From: Capsicum annuum
Lineage: Eukaryota; Streptophyta; Magnoliopsida; Solanales; Solanaceae
Length of the DNA: 64,000 nucleotides
NCBI RefSeq assembly: GCF_002878395.1
Contig: NW_025859999.1
Location: 216,320 to 280,319, forward strand
Reading direction: 5' to 3'
How positions within the stretch are numbered: position 1 is the stretch's first letter; every line of letters begins with the position of its first letter. Both the position numbers and the translations under genes were made by a program. Shown here one piece after another: positions 47,280-58,189 of this stretch. Under the pieces are notes generated by a model. That model saw nothing but the letters and a program-made list of their open reading frames with translations. It did not search any database and was not told where the DNA came from.

Positions 47280-48292
47280 TGAATCCTCCTTGGTTTTGGA
47301 AGTGAAGGAGAAGCAAGACGTAGATGCTAGATTGGTCAGACTGAAGGAATCAGTCAAGGACTAAAAGGTGGAGGTTTTCTCCCAAGGCGGAGATGGTGTG
47401 TTGAGATTGCAGGATAGATTATGTGTTCCGGATGTCGAGGATCTGAGACAGAGAATTACGACTGAAGTGCACAGTGCGCGATATTCTATTCATCCTGGTG
47501 CCACCAAGATGTACCACGACTTACGGGAAATTTATTGGTGGGGTGTCATGAAGAAGGATATAGCAGTATTTGTGGCTAAGCGTACGACGTGCCAATAGGT
47601 TAAGGTAGAACACCAAAGACCTGGTGGTATGATGCAGGAGTTCGGCATTCCTACTTGGAAGTGGGAAGAGATAAACATGGATTTTGTGACTGGTTTACCT
47701 CCTTCCCGATGCCATCATGATTCCATTTGGGTTGTTGTGGATAGATTGACTAAGTCTGGGCACTTCTTACCAGTGCATACTTCTTATACTGCTGAGGATT
47801 ATGCTAGATTGTACATCTGGAAATTAGTCAGATTACATAGAGTTCCCTTGTCCATCATTTCAGATAGGGGTACTTAGTTTACTTCACAGTTTTGGAGAGC
47901 TTCTCAGAAGGGTGTTGGTACCCAAGTGAATTTGAGTTCTTCTTTCAATCCGCAGACAGATGGTCAAGCTTAAAGGAGCATCTAGACCTTAGAGGATATG
48001 TTGAGAACGTGTGCTCTTGACTTTAAGGAGAGTTGGGATGAGCACTTACCGTTGATAGAATTTGCTCTTAATAATAGTTTTCACTCTAGGATTGGCATGG
48101 ATCCATTTGAGGCTTTGTATGGGAGGAAATATAGGTCACCCATAGGTTGGTTTAAAGTGCGTGAAGCGACCGTAAGTGGTCCTGATTTGGTCTTTGAAGC
48201 TATTGAAAAAGTCAAACTGATTAGAGAAAGATTGAAAATCGTACAAAGTCGTCAGAAGTCATATGCTGATGTGAGGAGAAGAGAACTTTAAT
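47280..48292 (+). pseudogene. Integrase, element D (broken, C-terminus deleted)
   Basis: N-terminal zinc region (47368-47598) keeps both His (SIHPG, YHDL), but the first Cys reads Arg (KRTTC). The core (47629-47877) has NMDFVTGLP with the first Asp and IISDRGT with the second. The third catalytic residue, Glu, is a stop (taa 47971-47973, in a GQA, stop, RSI context). A long open C-terminal piece (47998-48291) has IEFALNNSFHSR and EALYGRKYRSPIGW, ending YADVRRREL at the deletion joint. Confidence 0.8.
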
Positions 48293-49021
48293 TTACGTTC
48301 CCCCATAAGATATGAGCCTGAGGCTGCTTGATATAGTGTTCACTAGTGAACCAAGGGTTAAGGTCCTACTGTGATGGCAAGGATTGGACAGCTCTCCCCA
48401 ACGTGGTTTATACGTTGGAATCGATGTAGCTCACATAGTTTATGTCAGTTGTAAGAGGCTCGTAGTATGTGTGTGTATTCTTATGTCTGAGATGAAAAGT
48501 GAAATGATTTGAAAGTTGAGTTGTAAAAGTTATCATTTTCTTGAAAAGTTTTAATGATTTTATATTATCCAAGAGGGATTTTATTATGAGGTTTGATCAT
48601 CTAATGAATTGGGAACTGATTGAGAATCTATATGAAGACTCACATGTTTTATTACACTCTCTGATGATTACAGTGATCTTATCCGAGCGATGTGAGTCTT
48701 TCATTACATCATGCATGCCTTCTATAAATGCTTATGCTATTGATTTTTAGATTTTCATGCACCCCCATATGCTCGGTCCATTTCTATGGTACTAACCCAC
48801 ATCTTTGAATGCGGGCTATATTTTCTTGGAGTATAGGTTCAGGTGCTCAGTACCATGCTCGACAGTGACTTTTTGGGCACACTATTCTATATCCTCTGTT
48901 CTGGTGAGTCCTCATGATCTGAAGACATGACATCCAGATTTCTGTTTCGTTGAATGAAGTACTTTTGATGCTGAGTATGAGTCAGTTGGGGTATGTCCCA
49001 ATGGCTCTCTGATGTTGTTGA
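48293..49021 (+). repeat. Truncated 3' LTR fragment of element D
   Basis: Matches 42968-43690 of the 5' LTR; both edges are truncated. The left edge joins integrase coding sequence, the right edge joins LTR sequence of element E. Confidence 0.85.
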
Positions 49022-50735
49022 TAGTTATGTGTTTTTTAACCTGACGGTATTGAGTAACCCAAGTCTTGATGATATCTACCATAAAAATAACCTTGTTATA
49101 AGTATGTACAAAAGGTTTTTGTGAAAATATTTAAATGAATTGTCTAGTATATTGTTGATAATGTGTTGGACTAGGGCAATGGACCAATGAGTATAAATTT
49201 TTGATAAATATCATGATTAGAGTATGGTGAGTAATGTAAGGTGTGATGCTAACCTTGTTGTGATAAATGACCCATAGGGAGTTGAAGTCCTAAAATATGA
49301 AGATGCACTAGAATAGTGTATTGAACTAAAGCATGGTATGAGAATAATGTTGAAATATGAATGTCTTTTGAGGGTCTTAAAAAGCATAAAATAAATTCTG
49401 CAACAATTTGAATAAAGGCATTGGTATATTGTGATAGTTGAGCAATTAAGGCTTCCATAATAACCATGAGGTCTTGTATAGTGTTGAATCGGCTAAGTGG
49501 ATAAAGTCCCTACATGTTGTATTTAATGTGTGTTGATACATAGACAAGAGGGTAAAGTCCCAAATATTAACAAATGATGGTTGTGGATTAAGGTTAAAGT
49601 CCCTTGCCTTACGTGATGGCTTGAGGTCAAAGTCCCTTGCCCCATGATTTGGCTTGGAGTTAAAGTCCCTAACCCAATGTGAATGTAAGGTAAAGTCTAT
49701 TTCTTAAGAAGACCTCTTGAGGTCAGTACCTCACCTCATTAAGAGGCTTGTGGTAAAGTCCAATTATGGCAAGTGGCTAGAGTCCCTTGCCTTGCAATCG
49801 GGCATGGGGTTGGATTCGCTTACCTAGATAAATGTGTATGGATAAAGTTCCTTGTTTAAATAATAAATAAATATGGATAAAGTCCCTTGTTTAAATGATT
49901 AATATGTATGGCTAAAGTCCCTTATTTGAATAGCGGTATGTGGCTGAAACCCTTAGCATAGTGAATGTGTGTACATGGGTAAAGTCCCTAACCAAATGAC
50001 AGTGTTTGTGTATCTAAAGTCCTTTATGTATCGAGCATGATGAATCTATAAGTGTGGATGGTGGTAGTCCTCCACTTTTCATCTAATAAATGAATACTAG
50101 AGAATGGTCACGAACCTTGATATCTTGACTAGCTTGAGCTACTATACCTTTATGTATGGATAAATGTATGAATGTTATGGACTATGATCTATATATGTAT
50201 ATTGAATTATTATTTATTGATGATGCATCTAATCACTTATCCTTGAGTTACATGCTAGTGTTCCAACCGCTAATCATCTCAAGATGCTATGTCTCCATAT
50301 GCTATGTCCCTATGCGACATAGGGCCCGAATCACCTTCTCCTTTTCGTACATAGTGATTAGCCGATCAAGTGGTTCGTTCATTGACTTGAACAGGTGAGC
50401 TTCCTTACAACCAAAAAACATTCATATCTTAGTCCTTATCTTCATGCTTAATCTCTTAAGACTTTGTTTGGCTATAGGTAGGGTCTTGTCTCTCCATATA
50501 CATTTATTAACTTTGATATTGTACTGAGGTGTTTTGAACAACTGTGAACTTGGGCGTAGTTATTACAATGAATCTAGTTTTTACTTATGTTATTATTCTG
50601 TGATCATAACATATGAATTAGAGTTCCTCCGACTCCTATGATAAGATAAAGTGTTTAGGTTGGGTTATAAGGCGACCTCTGGTACATATGTGCTTGAGGT
50701 GCCCATATGACATGGCTCAAAGTTTGGGTCATGTA
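49022..50735 (+). repeat. 5' LTR of element E, truncated
   Basis: Aligns with about 56296-58141 (gtcttgatgatatctaccat in both). It ends before the primer site. It lacks the TATA-box region present in the right LTR at 55965. Confidence 0.85.
49500..50040 (+). repeat. taaagtccctt minisatellite, left LTR of E
   Basis: Degenerate units with a (g/t)(g/c)taaagtcccttg core. Three units have an exact 35-bp period (49843, 49878, 49913). Confidence 0.8.
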
Positions 50736-50739
50736 AAGT

Positions 50740-50757
50740 TGGTATCAGAGTAAGGTT
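50740..50757 (+). other. Primer binding site of element E (initiator-Met)
   Basis: tggtatcagagtaaggtt, near-perfect over the first 11 bases to the site complementary to plant initiator tRNA-Met. Confidence 0.85.
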
Positions 50758-50943
50758 TATGGTCGGTTGGGTGTTCATAATATCATGTCAAGTAGAGTCT
50801 CTTTTATGGGTGTGAAGAGTGCCACACTTAGAAAAGAGAAGCGATGAGACATTTTAGAAAATATTTCCCTTTCTTGTGTTTAATCTTAAGCTATAAATTC
50901 TAAGGCCTTGAATTTCTCTGATTCTATTGCTATCTCTTATGTC

Positions 50944-52120
50944 ATGCCTCAAAGAAAGTCAGAGACTCAAGCAAACACTTCTGAGGGTCCTATGGATGAT
51001 GCTTGTCTAACTTTTGGAATTCAGGCTCTGGCTAGGGCTGTGACATCTGTCCATCCTCTTTGGATACCACCCACTAACACTGACTCATCCCCTCAAAGAG
51101 ATTCTATTAATGCACAGCTTTTCCATAAAATCAACCTCTTGACTTAATTGGTAACCTCTCAAGCAGAGCGTGGTGCTCCGGCTATCATTTATTCTCAGCC
51201 CACAAGAATTGGCTAATTTATGAGGTTGAGCCCTCCTATGTTCTCCTATAAAAGATTGAGGAATATCCTCAAGGCTTCATTGATGAAATAGAGAAGATCT
51301 TCCGAATCATGTATGCTTCATAAATGTGTTGATCTTGTTTTGTACCAATTGAAAGATATTACATACCAGTGGTACAAAGAGTGGAGGTTGTTTAGGGGTA
51401 TTGATGCTAGCTCGATTTCTCAAGTTAATTTATCCAAGGCTTTCCTTGACCTTCTCTTTCTTAAAGAGTTGAGAGATCCCAACGCGGAAGGGTTTGTGAA
51501 CTTGAAGCAAGAGAGAATTTCTATTCAAGGGTATACCTTGAAATTTCATCATTTGTAAAGATATGCTCCTAAGAATGTTTCTACCATGAGGTCTATAACG
51601 CATAAGTTTGTCTTGGGATTGCCCCATGAGTTAGTTCTCGAAAGCAAGGCGACCTTATTGATTTAGAACATGGATATTTCTAGATAGGTTGTGTATATGC
51701 AACAATTTGAAGATGAGAATAAGAAGAAAGTTGAGCTTCGTGAGAAACAATAAAGAAAGTTTAAGCCGTACGAAGGTAGTGGTGGAAATAGTAGAATGTG
51801 GCCACAGAAGAAGTGAGGGAGTTTGGGTTCGTTCTTCTCGACCACTGTTCGTTCTCCTTAACTAAAGTTTTTGGGAAGTCTTTTATCCGAGTTCAGTGGT
51901 GGGACCTGGGAACAAGGTGCCCAATTTCCGACTAGTGGTACGCAGATGACTCCACCCCACCTAAATGCAGATTCTATGGTCAGATTTATCGTGGTGAGTG
52001 TGAGAAAGAGAGAGGTAGATGTTTTCATTATGGGTAGCTTGGCATATACAAAGTGAGTGCCCCATTCTTGAACCTCTTAGGCCAACAGGGCCTCTGTTGC
52101 TACTCCCTCTACTCCCATAC
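50944..52120 (+). pseudogene. Gag, element E (broken)
   Basis: ATG 50944 (MPQRKSE) opens a basic N-terminus. Stops follow at 51145 and later. The core parts 51313-51558 carry YQLKDITYQWYKEW, SKAFLDLLFLKELRDPNAEG and FVNLKQERISIQGYTLKFHHL. A decayed zinc-knuckle region lies near 51955-52060 (CRFYGQIYRGEC, then CFHYG). Several stops and shifts are present. Same gag type as element D, more diverged from A and B. Confidence 0.75.
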
Positions 52121-52189
52121 CAAAGAGAGCTATATTTACTACTGCTTTTATTTCTGGCACCGATGCTGGCCAGAACCGCTTGCATGCAC

Positions 52190-52640
52190 TTACAACTCGC
52201 CTAGATTCTATGGCATCTCCTGATTCTATCATACGTATATTGAGAGTTTTCTCCTATGATGTGTATTATTTGCTTAATCAAAGGTCTACTCTTTCTTATG
52301 TGACACTGTATATGGATATGCACCTTTATTGTGTTCCCAAGAGTATGTCAGTTCCTTTTTCTATTTCTAGCCTGATGTGAGACCCTGTGATTGTTAGAAG
52401 GGTCTATGCGGGGTGTGATATATATTTGTAATAGAGATACTCTTTTTGACCTGGTAGAGTTAAACATGGTTAATTTTGATTTCATATTAGGAATGGATTG
52501 GTTTCACTCTTACTATGCTTCCTTAGATTGTCAGACGAGTAGAGTTATGTTTAATTCCCAAATGAGCTGGTCATTGTATGGGAAGGCAATCCTTTAGTGT
52601 CTAAGAAAAGGTTTATTTCTTATCTCAAGGCCTGAAAGTT
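52190..52640 (+). pseudogene. Aspartic protease region, element E (broken)
   Basis: SYDVYYLLNQRSTLSYVTLY (about 52252-52310): the position of the active Asp reads Asn (LLNQRS against LLDPGS in D), so the catalytic residue is lost. MVNFDFILGMDWFHSYYASL (52465-52525) is the second block. Confidence 0.65.
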
Positions 52641-53570
52641 GATTTCAAAGGGGTGTTTGTATCATTTGGTCAAAGTTAAAGATTTTAACCTAGAAGAGCC
52701 TTCCCAAGAGTCCATTCACGTTGTAAGTGAGTTTCCTAAGGTGTTTCCCAATGATCTTCCCAGTGTTCCTCCTGATAGGAAAATTGATTTTGGGATTGAT
52801 CTTGTACCAAACACTCATCCAATCTCTATCCCTCTTTTTATAAATGCTCCAATAGAGTTTAAAGAACTTAAGGGGCAATTGAAAGACCTCTTAGATAAGT
52901 GTTTTATCCTTCCTAATGTGTCTCCTTGGGGTGCTCCCATGTTGCTTCTGTGCAAGAAGGATGGTTCTTTTCCTATGTGTATTGATTATCGTGTGTTGAA
53001 CAAGGTGACCATAAAGAACAAATATCCTCTTCCTAGGATCATATGATTTGTTTGATCAACTTAAGTGTGCAAAGTGTTTTTTTATGTTTGATCATAGAAT
53101 GGGTTATCCTAGCTTAAAATTACGGATGCGGATATCCCTAAGACTACCTTTAGGAATAGGTATGGTCACTATGATTTTTTTTCATGTCCTTTGGGTTGAC
53201 AAATACCCCAACAACGTTCATGGATTTAATGAATAGGGTTTTCCATCCATTCTTCAACGTGTTTCTCATTGTCTTCATTGATGTCATCTTAGTATATTCT
53301 AAGAGTGAGGCGTTTCATAAAGATCACCTCTATGCCGTGTTACAAACTTTAAAGGATCATCTTTTGTATGCCAAGTTCTCCAAGTGTGAGTTTTAGTTGA
53401 AATTCATAGCTTTTGTTTGTTATGTCATGTCTAGTGAAGGGATCATGGTGGATCCCCAAAAGATTACATAGGTTAAGAAGTGGCCTAGACCTATGACTCC
53501 AACCGATATTCAAAGCTTCTTGGGTCTAGGCAGTAATTATAGGATGTTTGTGGAGATTTTTTTGACTATA
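52640..53570 (+). pseudogene. Reverse transcriptase, element E (broken, FIDV instead of FIDD)
   Basis: The open part 52639-53046 has [41 protein letters not shown] and NKYPLPRI. Frameshifts follow near 53040 and 53170. The part 53184-53396 has [20 protein letters not shown] and the catalytic motif [12 protein letters not shown], in which the second catalytic Asp is Val. [13 protein letters not shown] sequence (YAKFSKCEF) follows. Confidence 0.85.
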
Positions 53571-53587
53571 GCTGTCTCATTGATTAA

Positions 53588-54113
53588 ATGAACCAAAAAA
53601 AAGTCAAGTACTTGTGGTATGATGCTTGTGAGATTAGTTTCAAGAAGTTGAAAGATAAATTGACTTCGGCTTTAATTTTGACCTTAACCAAGGGTAGTGA
53701 TGGTTTTGTGCTTTATTATGATGCTTCTCGAGTTGTTCTTGGTTGCACATTGATGCAACATGGTAGGGTGGTAGCCTATGCTTCTAGGAAATTGAACGTT
53801 AACAACAAGAACTACCCCACCCATGACTTAGAATTGTTAGCCATAGTCTATGCTTTGAAAATTTAGTGGCATAATCTCTATGATGTTCATGTTCCTTTAA
53901 TATGTGTTTGCTTATAAGGAGTTTAATCTCAGGAAAAGAAGGTGGCTAGAGCTACTAAAACACTATGATATGAGTCTTTGTTACCATCTTAGTAAGTTGA
54001 ATGTAGTCGCCGACGCTCTTAGTAGATTGTCTATGGGAAGTTTGGCCCATGATGATGAAGATAAGCAAGGATTTGTAAGGGATATTCACCGTTTGGCTTA
54101 TCTTGGAGTTTGA
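53588..54113 (+). pseudogene. RNase H, element E (two open parts)
   Basis: The part 53588-53866 has GFVLYYDASRVVLGCTLMQ, RVVAYASRKLNVNNKNYPTH and DLELLAIVYALKI. After a short deletion, 53904-54113 has EFNLRKRRWLELLKHYDMSL and LNVVADALSRLSMGSLAH. The segment normally holding the [10 protein letters not shown] motif is lost in between. Confidence 0.8.
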
Positions 54114-54137
54114 CTTGCGGACTGCGAGAATGGTGGT

Positions 54138-54818
54138 GTGTTTGTGCATCGACTATCTCAATCGTCTCTTATTGTTCAATTAAAGGAAAATCAAGTCTTG
54201 GACATTGAATTGATGAAGATCAAGAGTAGTGTAGGTCAACATAATGTTGTTGACTTTGTGATTGGTGGTTATGATATCTTGAGGTGCCAAGGTCGACTAT
54301 GCATTCCTAATGTCGATGGATTGAGGGAAAGGTTAATGGTTGAGGATCATGAAGCCCGTTATGCTATTCATCCAGGGTGGATGTGGGAGTCGATTAATAT
54401 GTATTTTGTTATCGGTCTTCCTAGATGCCGAAATTATTGTGATTTTATTTGGGTAATTATTGATAAAATGACCAAGTCTGCCCAATTCTTGCCCATGAGA
54501 ACTAATTTCTCAGCGGAAGACTATGCTAAGTTGTTTCTTGCAGAGATCTTAAAGTTGCACGGTGCTCTCATGTCTATTATCTCCAATCAATGTCCTCCAT
54601 GTTTATACCACTTTTGGAATTTGTTCCAAAAAGGTTTGGGAACTAAGGTGTGCCTTAGTACCATTTTCCACCCAAAAATGGATGGTCAACCGGAGAGAAC
54701 TATCAAAACTTTAGAGGATATTTTTTTGGCTTGTGTAATTGATTATGGTAGTAGTTGGTATGACCACTTACCTTTGATTGAGTTCGCGTATTGCGAACTA
54801 AATAGTTGGCTTCAGTGA
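54138..54818 (+). pseudogene. Integrase with in-frame internal deletion, element E (226 codons open)
   Basis: Open for 226 codons. The N-terminal segment runs to YAIHPG, then jumps directly to WMWESINMYFVIGLP: the rest of the zinc-binding domain (second His and both Cys) is missing without a frameshift. The first catalytic Asp reads Tyr (NMYFV), the second Asn (ISNQCP), while the Glu is kept (GQPERTI). The end (LPLIEFAYC) is followed by a second deletion joining to the chromodomain-like tail. Length is far below the usual integrase of the family (over 400 residues). Inactive. Confidence 0.75.
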
Positions 54819-54925
54819 AGGTTCTATGGAGGAACCAAAAATCTAAGGAAGCTACTTGGGAGGCAAAAGAGGACATAAAGTCCAAGTACCTACACTTATT
54901 TCCTATTCTGAAGCTTGTGATAGAG
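54797..54925 (+). pseudogene. Chromodomain-like tail of pol, element E
   Basis: In the frame after the deletion joint: LASVKVLWRNQKSKEATWEA, then EDIKSKYLHLF, the conserved end of chromovirus integrases. In those elements the tail is thought to contact chromatin. It is followed at once by a splice-donor-like GAG|GTATGTT. Confidence 0.7.
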
Positions 54926-55291
54926 GTATGTTTTAATCTCCTTGCCTTGATGTATGCCTTTGATTGACAATGGAGTAAGTTCTCCAATGATTGAGATTGG
55001 TTGATGTCTTTGTTATATGATGGATTAAAGTTCCCGATGGGTGAAATGATTGGTGAATTGTTATACTATGGATTAAAGTTCCTAATAAGATGAAATGATG
55101 TGTTACTTGTTGTTATGGGTTTGAGTCCAAAGACAAATGGAATGAAATAGTTAATTGATGATTATCATGCTACGTGTTTTGCTGTTTTGAACCGTTATTG
55201 TGTGTTTTGTCCTAATATAGTTCAAAGGTTGGTTGCGATGTGTGCTAATTTGTTGACTTGTGTTCATGTTTGCCTTACCCATCCTTTGCAG
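54926..55291 (+). other. Candidate intron at the 3' end of pol, element E
   Basis: Donor GAG|GTATGTTTT at 54926 and acceptor CATCCTTTGCAG|ATGAATGATCC ending at 55291; 366 bp, AT-rich, pyrimidine-rich acceptor. The exon-like sequence after it leads into the polypurine tract. Similar donors occur at the same place in A, B and F. Confidence 0.4.
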
Positions 55292-55305
55292 ATGAATGAT
55301 CCTAC

Positions 55306-55316
55306 GCGGGGGAGAA
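55306..55316 (+). other. Polypurine tract of element E
   Basis: gcgggggagaa abuts the LTR start TGATACACCC. Confidence 0.75.
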
Positions 55317-55964
55317 TGATACACCCGAGAATATGGCCTTGCAAAATTTTTGGTTGATTGGTAGTGATCTTGATATATGTGTTTTTTCTACCTTGAGTAA
55401 AGATTTATTTGGTGTATGTTCAGGTGTTAACTTGTATCTATACTTACCTATAAAAGTGGGAGAGAATTGAGACACCTAGACCTTGGACCCTTGAAAGAAC
55501 AACAACTTTGGATGTCTCTAGAGTGGTCACGATTGAAGGGCTTGATTCGTACCCTTCTCCCTCTCCCCTTTCACACCTTAGAAAAATTTTTAGGGTGTTA
55601 TACTAGCTCCTATACGAAAATGCCATCCCTTGGTCGTATCCAATGCAAGCGAATTGTATGGTACTCCACTATATAAAGTAAAGTCTCAAACAAAGTGGAC
55701 TATTATTGTTATGGGTGGTCTATACGAGTTATGTCATCATTCATACCCTTTGGATACAACTCAAGGGTGTCTAGTCATACCCTAACTAGTGTGGTTAACC
55801 TAGGAGAATCATAGGGTATGATTTAGGGTACCACTCATACCCTAGGTCACAAATTCAAAGTGAACCATAAGGGGGGAGTCGTACCCCTACACATGTGGGC
55901 TTTTCGGCTTTCAACCATAGACTTTTTGGACATTTCCCATGCCTAAAAACCTAAAACCGCTCAC

Positions 55965-55973
55965 TATATAAGG
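55965..55973 (+). promoter_or_regulatory. LTR TATA box, element E (3' LTR only)
   Basis: TATATAAGG, preceded by an aaaccgctcac segment and followed by leader-like sequence. The left LTR has lost this region. Confidence 0.6.
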
Positions 55974-56774
55974 TACTGTATCCTCCTAAGTATTCATTTA
56001 TAAGACTCTAACACTCCTAAATATTCTAAAGGCTCTTGAAAGCAATATTGGAGGTTAGGGTTTGGAGGTGTTCATCAATTGTTAAAGAGGAGGTCAAGTT
56101 TGTTAGTGATTCAAGTTGTTTAAGGAATGTATCTATTCCCCTCTTTAAACTCTAAACCCATGTATTTCACACTTGAATTAGTAAGTGTAAATAGTGCTTT
56201 TGAATCAAATTGCTACTTAAAAATGAATGATGATGATTTTGCCTTATACTTGTATTAATACATGTTATTGATGGTACATTTCATATGTGAGTGCTTGTTA
56301 TATGTTTTTTGACATTAGGGTCTTGATTAACCCTAGTCTTGATGATATCTACCATGAAAATAACCTTGCTATAAGTATGCACAAAAGGTGTTTGTGAAAA
56401 TGTGTAAGCGAATTGTCTAGCAAATTATTGGTGATGTGTTGAACTAGGGCAATGGTTCAATGAGTATAAATGTTTGATAAATATCGTGAAAATAGTATAA
56501 TGATTTATGTAAGGTGTGATGATAACCTTGTAGTCCTAATTCACCCGTAGGGAGTTGAAGTTCCTTTATATGAAGAAGAACTAGAATAGTGTAATGAACT
56601 AACGTGTTGTATGAGAATGCTATTGAAATGTAAATGTCTTGTGAGGGTCTTGAGGACCATAAAATAAATTTTGTGATGGTTTGAATGAAGGAATTGGCCT
56701 ATTGATATATTTAAGCATTGAAGCCTCTAATAATGACCAAGAGGATTTGTATAGTGTAGAATTGGCTAAGTGGT

Positions 56775-57450
56775 TAAAGTCCCTAAATGTTGTATTGAAT
56801 GTGTGTTGATTCATAGACAAGAGGGTAAAGTCCCAAATGTCAACTAATGATGGTCATGGCTTGAGGTCAAAGTCCCTTGTCTTACAGGATATTTTGAGGT
56901 CAAAGTTCCATGCCCCATGGAATGGCTTGGAGTTAAAGTCCTTTGTTCAATGTGAATCTACGGTAAAGTTCATTGATTAAGAAGAGCTCTTGAGGTCAAA
57001 GTACCCCGCCTCATGAAAAGGCTTGTGGTAAAATCAAATTATGGCAATTGGCTAGAGTCCCTTGCCTAACAAATGGGCATGGGGTTGGAGTCTCTTGCCC
57101 AGATGAATGTGTGTGTCTTAAGTCCCTTGTTTGAATGATAAATGTGTATGGCTAAAGTCCCTTATGTTAATTACAATTGTGTATGAGTAAATTCCCTTGT
57201 TTGAATAATGAATAGGTATAGCTAAAGTCCCTTGTTTGAATGATGAATGGGTATGACTAAAGTCCCTTATTTGAATGATTAATGTGTATGGATAAAGTCC
57301 CTTATTTGAATAATGAATGTGTATGGGTAAAGTCCCTTGTTTGAATGATGGTATGTGGCTAAATCCCTTAGCATAGTGAATATATGTACATAGGTAGAGC
57401 CCTCGACCAAATGATAATGTGAATATGGCTAAAGCCCTTGGTTTATCTAG
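56775..57450 (+). repeat. taaagtccctt minisatellite, right LTR of E (expanded)
   Basis: 35-bp units with cores at about 57118, 57153, 57188, 57223, 57258, 57293 and 57328, against three in the left LTR. More degenerate units extend left to about 56775. The minus-strand 111-codon frame here is a product of the repeat. Confidence 0.85.
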
Positions 57451-58189
57451 CATGGTGAATATATAAGCATGTATGGCGGTAGTCTTCCACTTTTCATATA
57501 ATGAATGAATATTTGAGAATGGTGGCGAACCTTGATATCTGGACTAGCATTAGTCATACCTTTATGTAAGGATAATTATATGAATGTGTATGTGTTGGAC
57601 TATGATCTACATATGTATATTGAATTGTTGTAGATTGATGATGTATCTTATCACTTATACTTGAGTTACATGCTAGCATTCCAACTACTAACCGTCTTCG
57701 GATGCTACGTCCCCATGCAATGTAGGGCCTGAAGCACCTTCTTCTTTTCCTACGTAGTGATTAGACAATCAAGCGGTTTGTGAATTAACTTGAAGGGGGT
57801 GAGCTTCCTTACATCTGGCTAACATTAATCTCTTAGTCCTTATCATTAGGCTTAGTCTTAAGACTTGGTTTGGCTATAGTTGGGGGCTTGTCCCGACATA
57901 TACTTTTATTGACGTTGATTTTATATAGAGGTGTTGTGAATAACTGTGAACTTGGGTGTAGTTATTACAATAAATCTAGTGTTGACTTATGTTATTATTT
58001 TGTGATCTTAACTTGTGAATTGGAGTTCCTTCGACTCCTAAGATATGATGAAGTATTTAGGTTGGGTTACGGGGCAACCTCCGATACATGTGTGCTTAGG
58101 GTGCCCATACGACTTAACCCAAAGTTCGAGGCGAGTCATAACTCAAATGTCATGCGCTTAAATACAAATGTTCTGTATGGGCATGTGAA

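Larger units (their letters stand above)
41542..49021 (+). mobile_element. Element D: chromovirus-like Gypsy element, 3' end deleted
   Basis: LTR 41542-43940, primer site, gag, PR, RT, RH and IN in order. The integrase then runs directly into the middle of a 3' LTR copy (48293-49021), losing the integrase C-terminus, polypurine tract and the first 1.4 kb of that LTR. It was inserted into the 3' LTR of element H (adjacent ggaat is a candidate target site). Confidence 0.85.
49022..58141 (+). mobile_element. Element E: chromovirus-like Gypsy element with truncated 5' LTR
   Basis: Left LTR remnant 49022-50735, primer site, gag, PR, RT, RH, shortened IN, chromodomain-like tail, polypurine tract (55306-55316) and a complete right LTR 55317-58141. 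The left LTR begins at the equivalent of about 56296, so nearly 1 kb, including the promoter, is missing. Confidence 0.85.
55317..58141 (+). repeat. 3' LTR of element E (complete)
   Basis: Starts TGATACACCCGAG after the polypurine tract. The 3' 1.85 kb aligns with the left LTR remnant. The 5' third (55460-55900) has repeated catacccta/gtaccc segments. The end is set by alignment to the left LTR (gggtcatgtaa against gcgagtcataa). Confidence 0.8.

Noticed and set aside
41955..57450. CRISPR-like arrays
   Set aside because: The repeats are directly adjacent without unique spacers and lie in plant LTRs.
57118..57453. 111-codon minus-strand repeat protein
   Set aside because: Translation of the 35-bp minisatellite in the LTR of E; the left LTR does not keep it.
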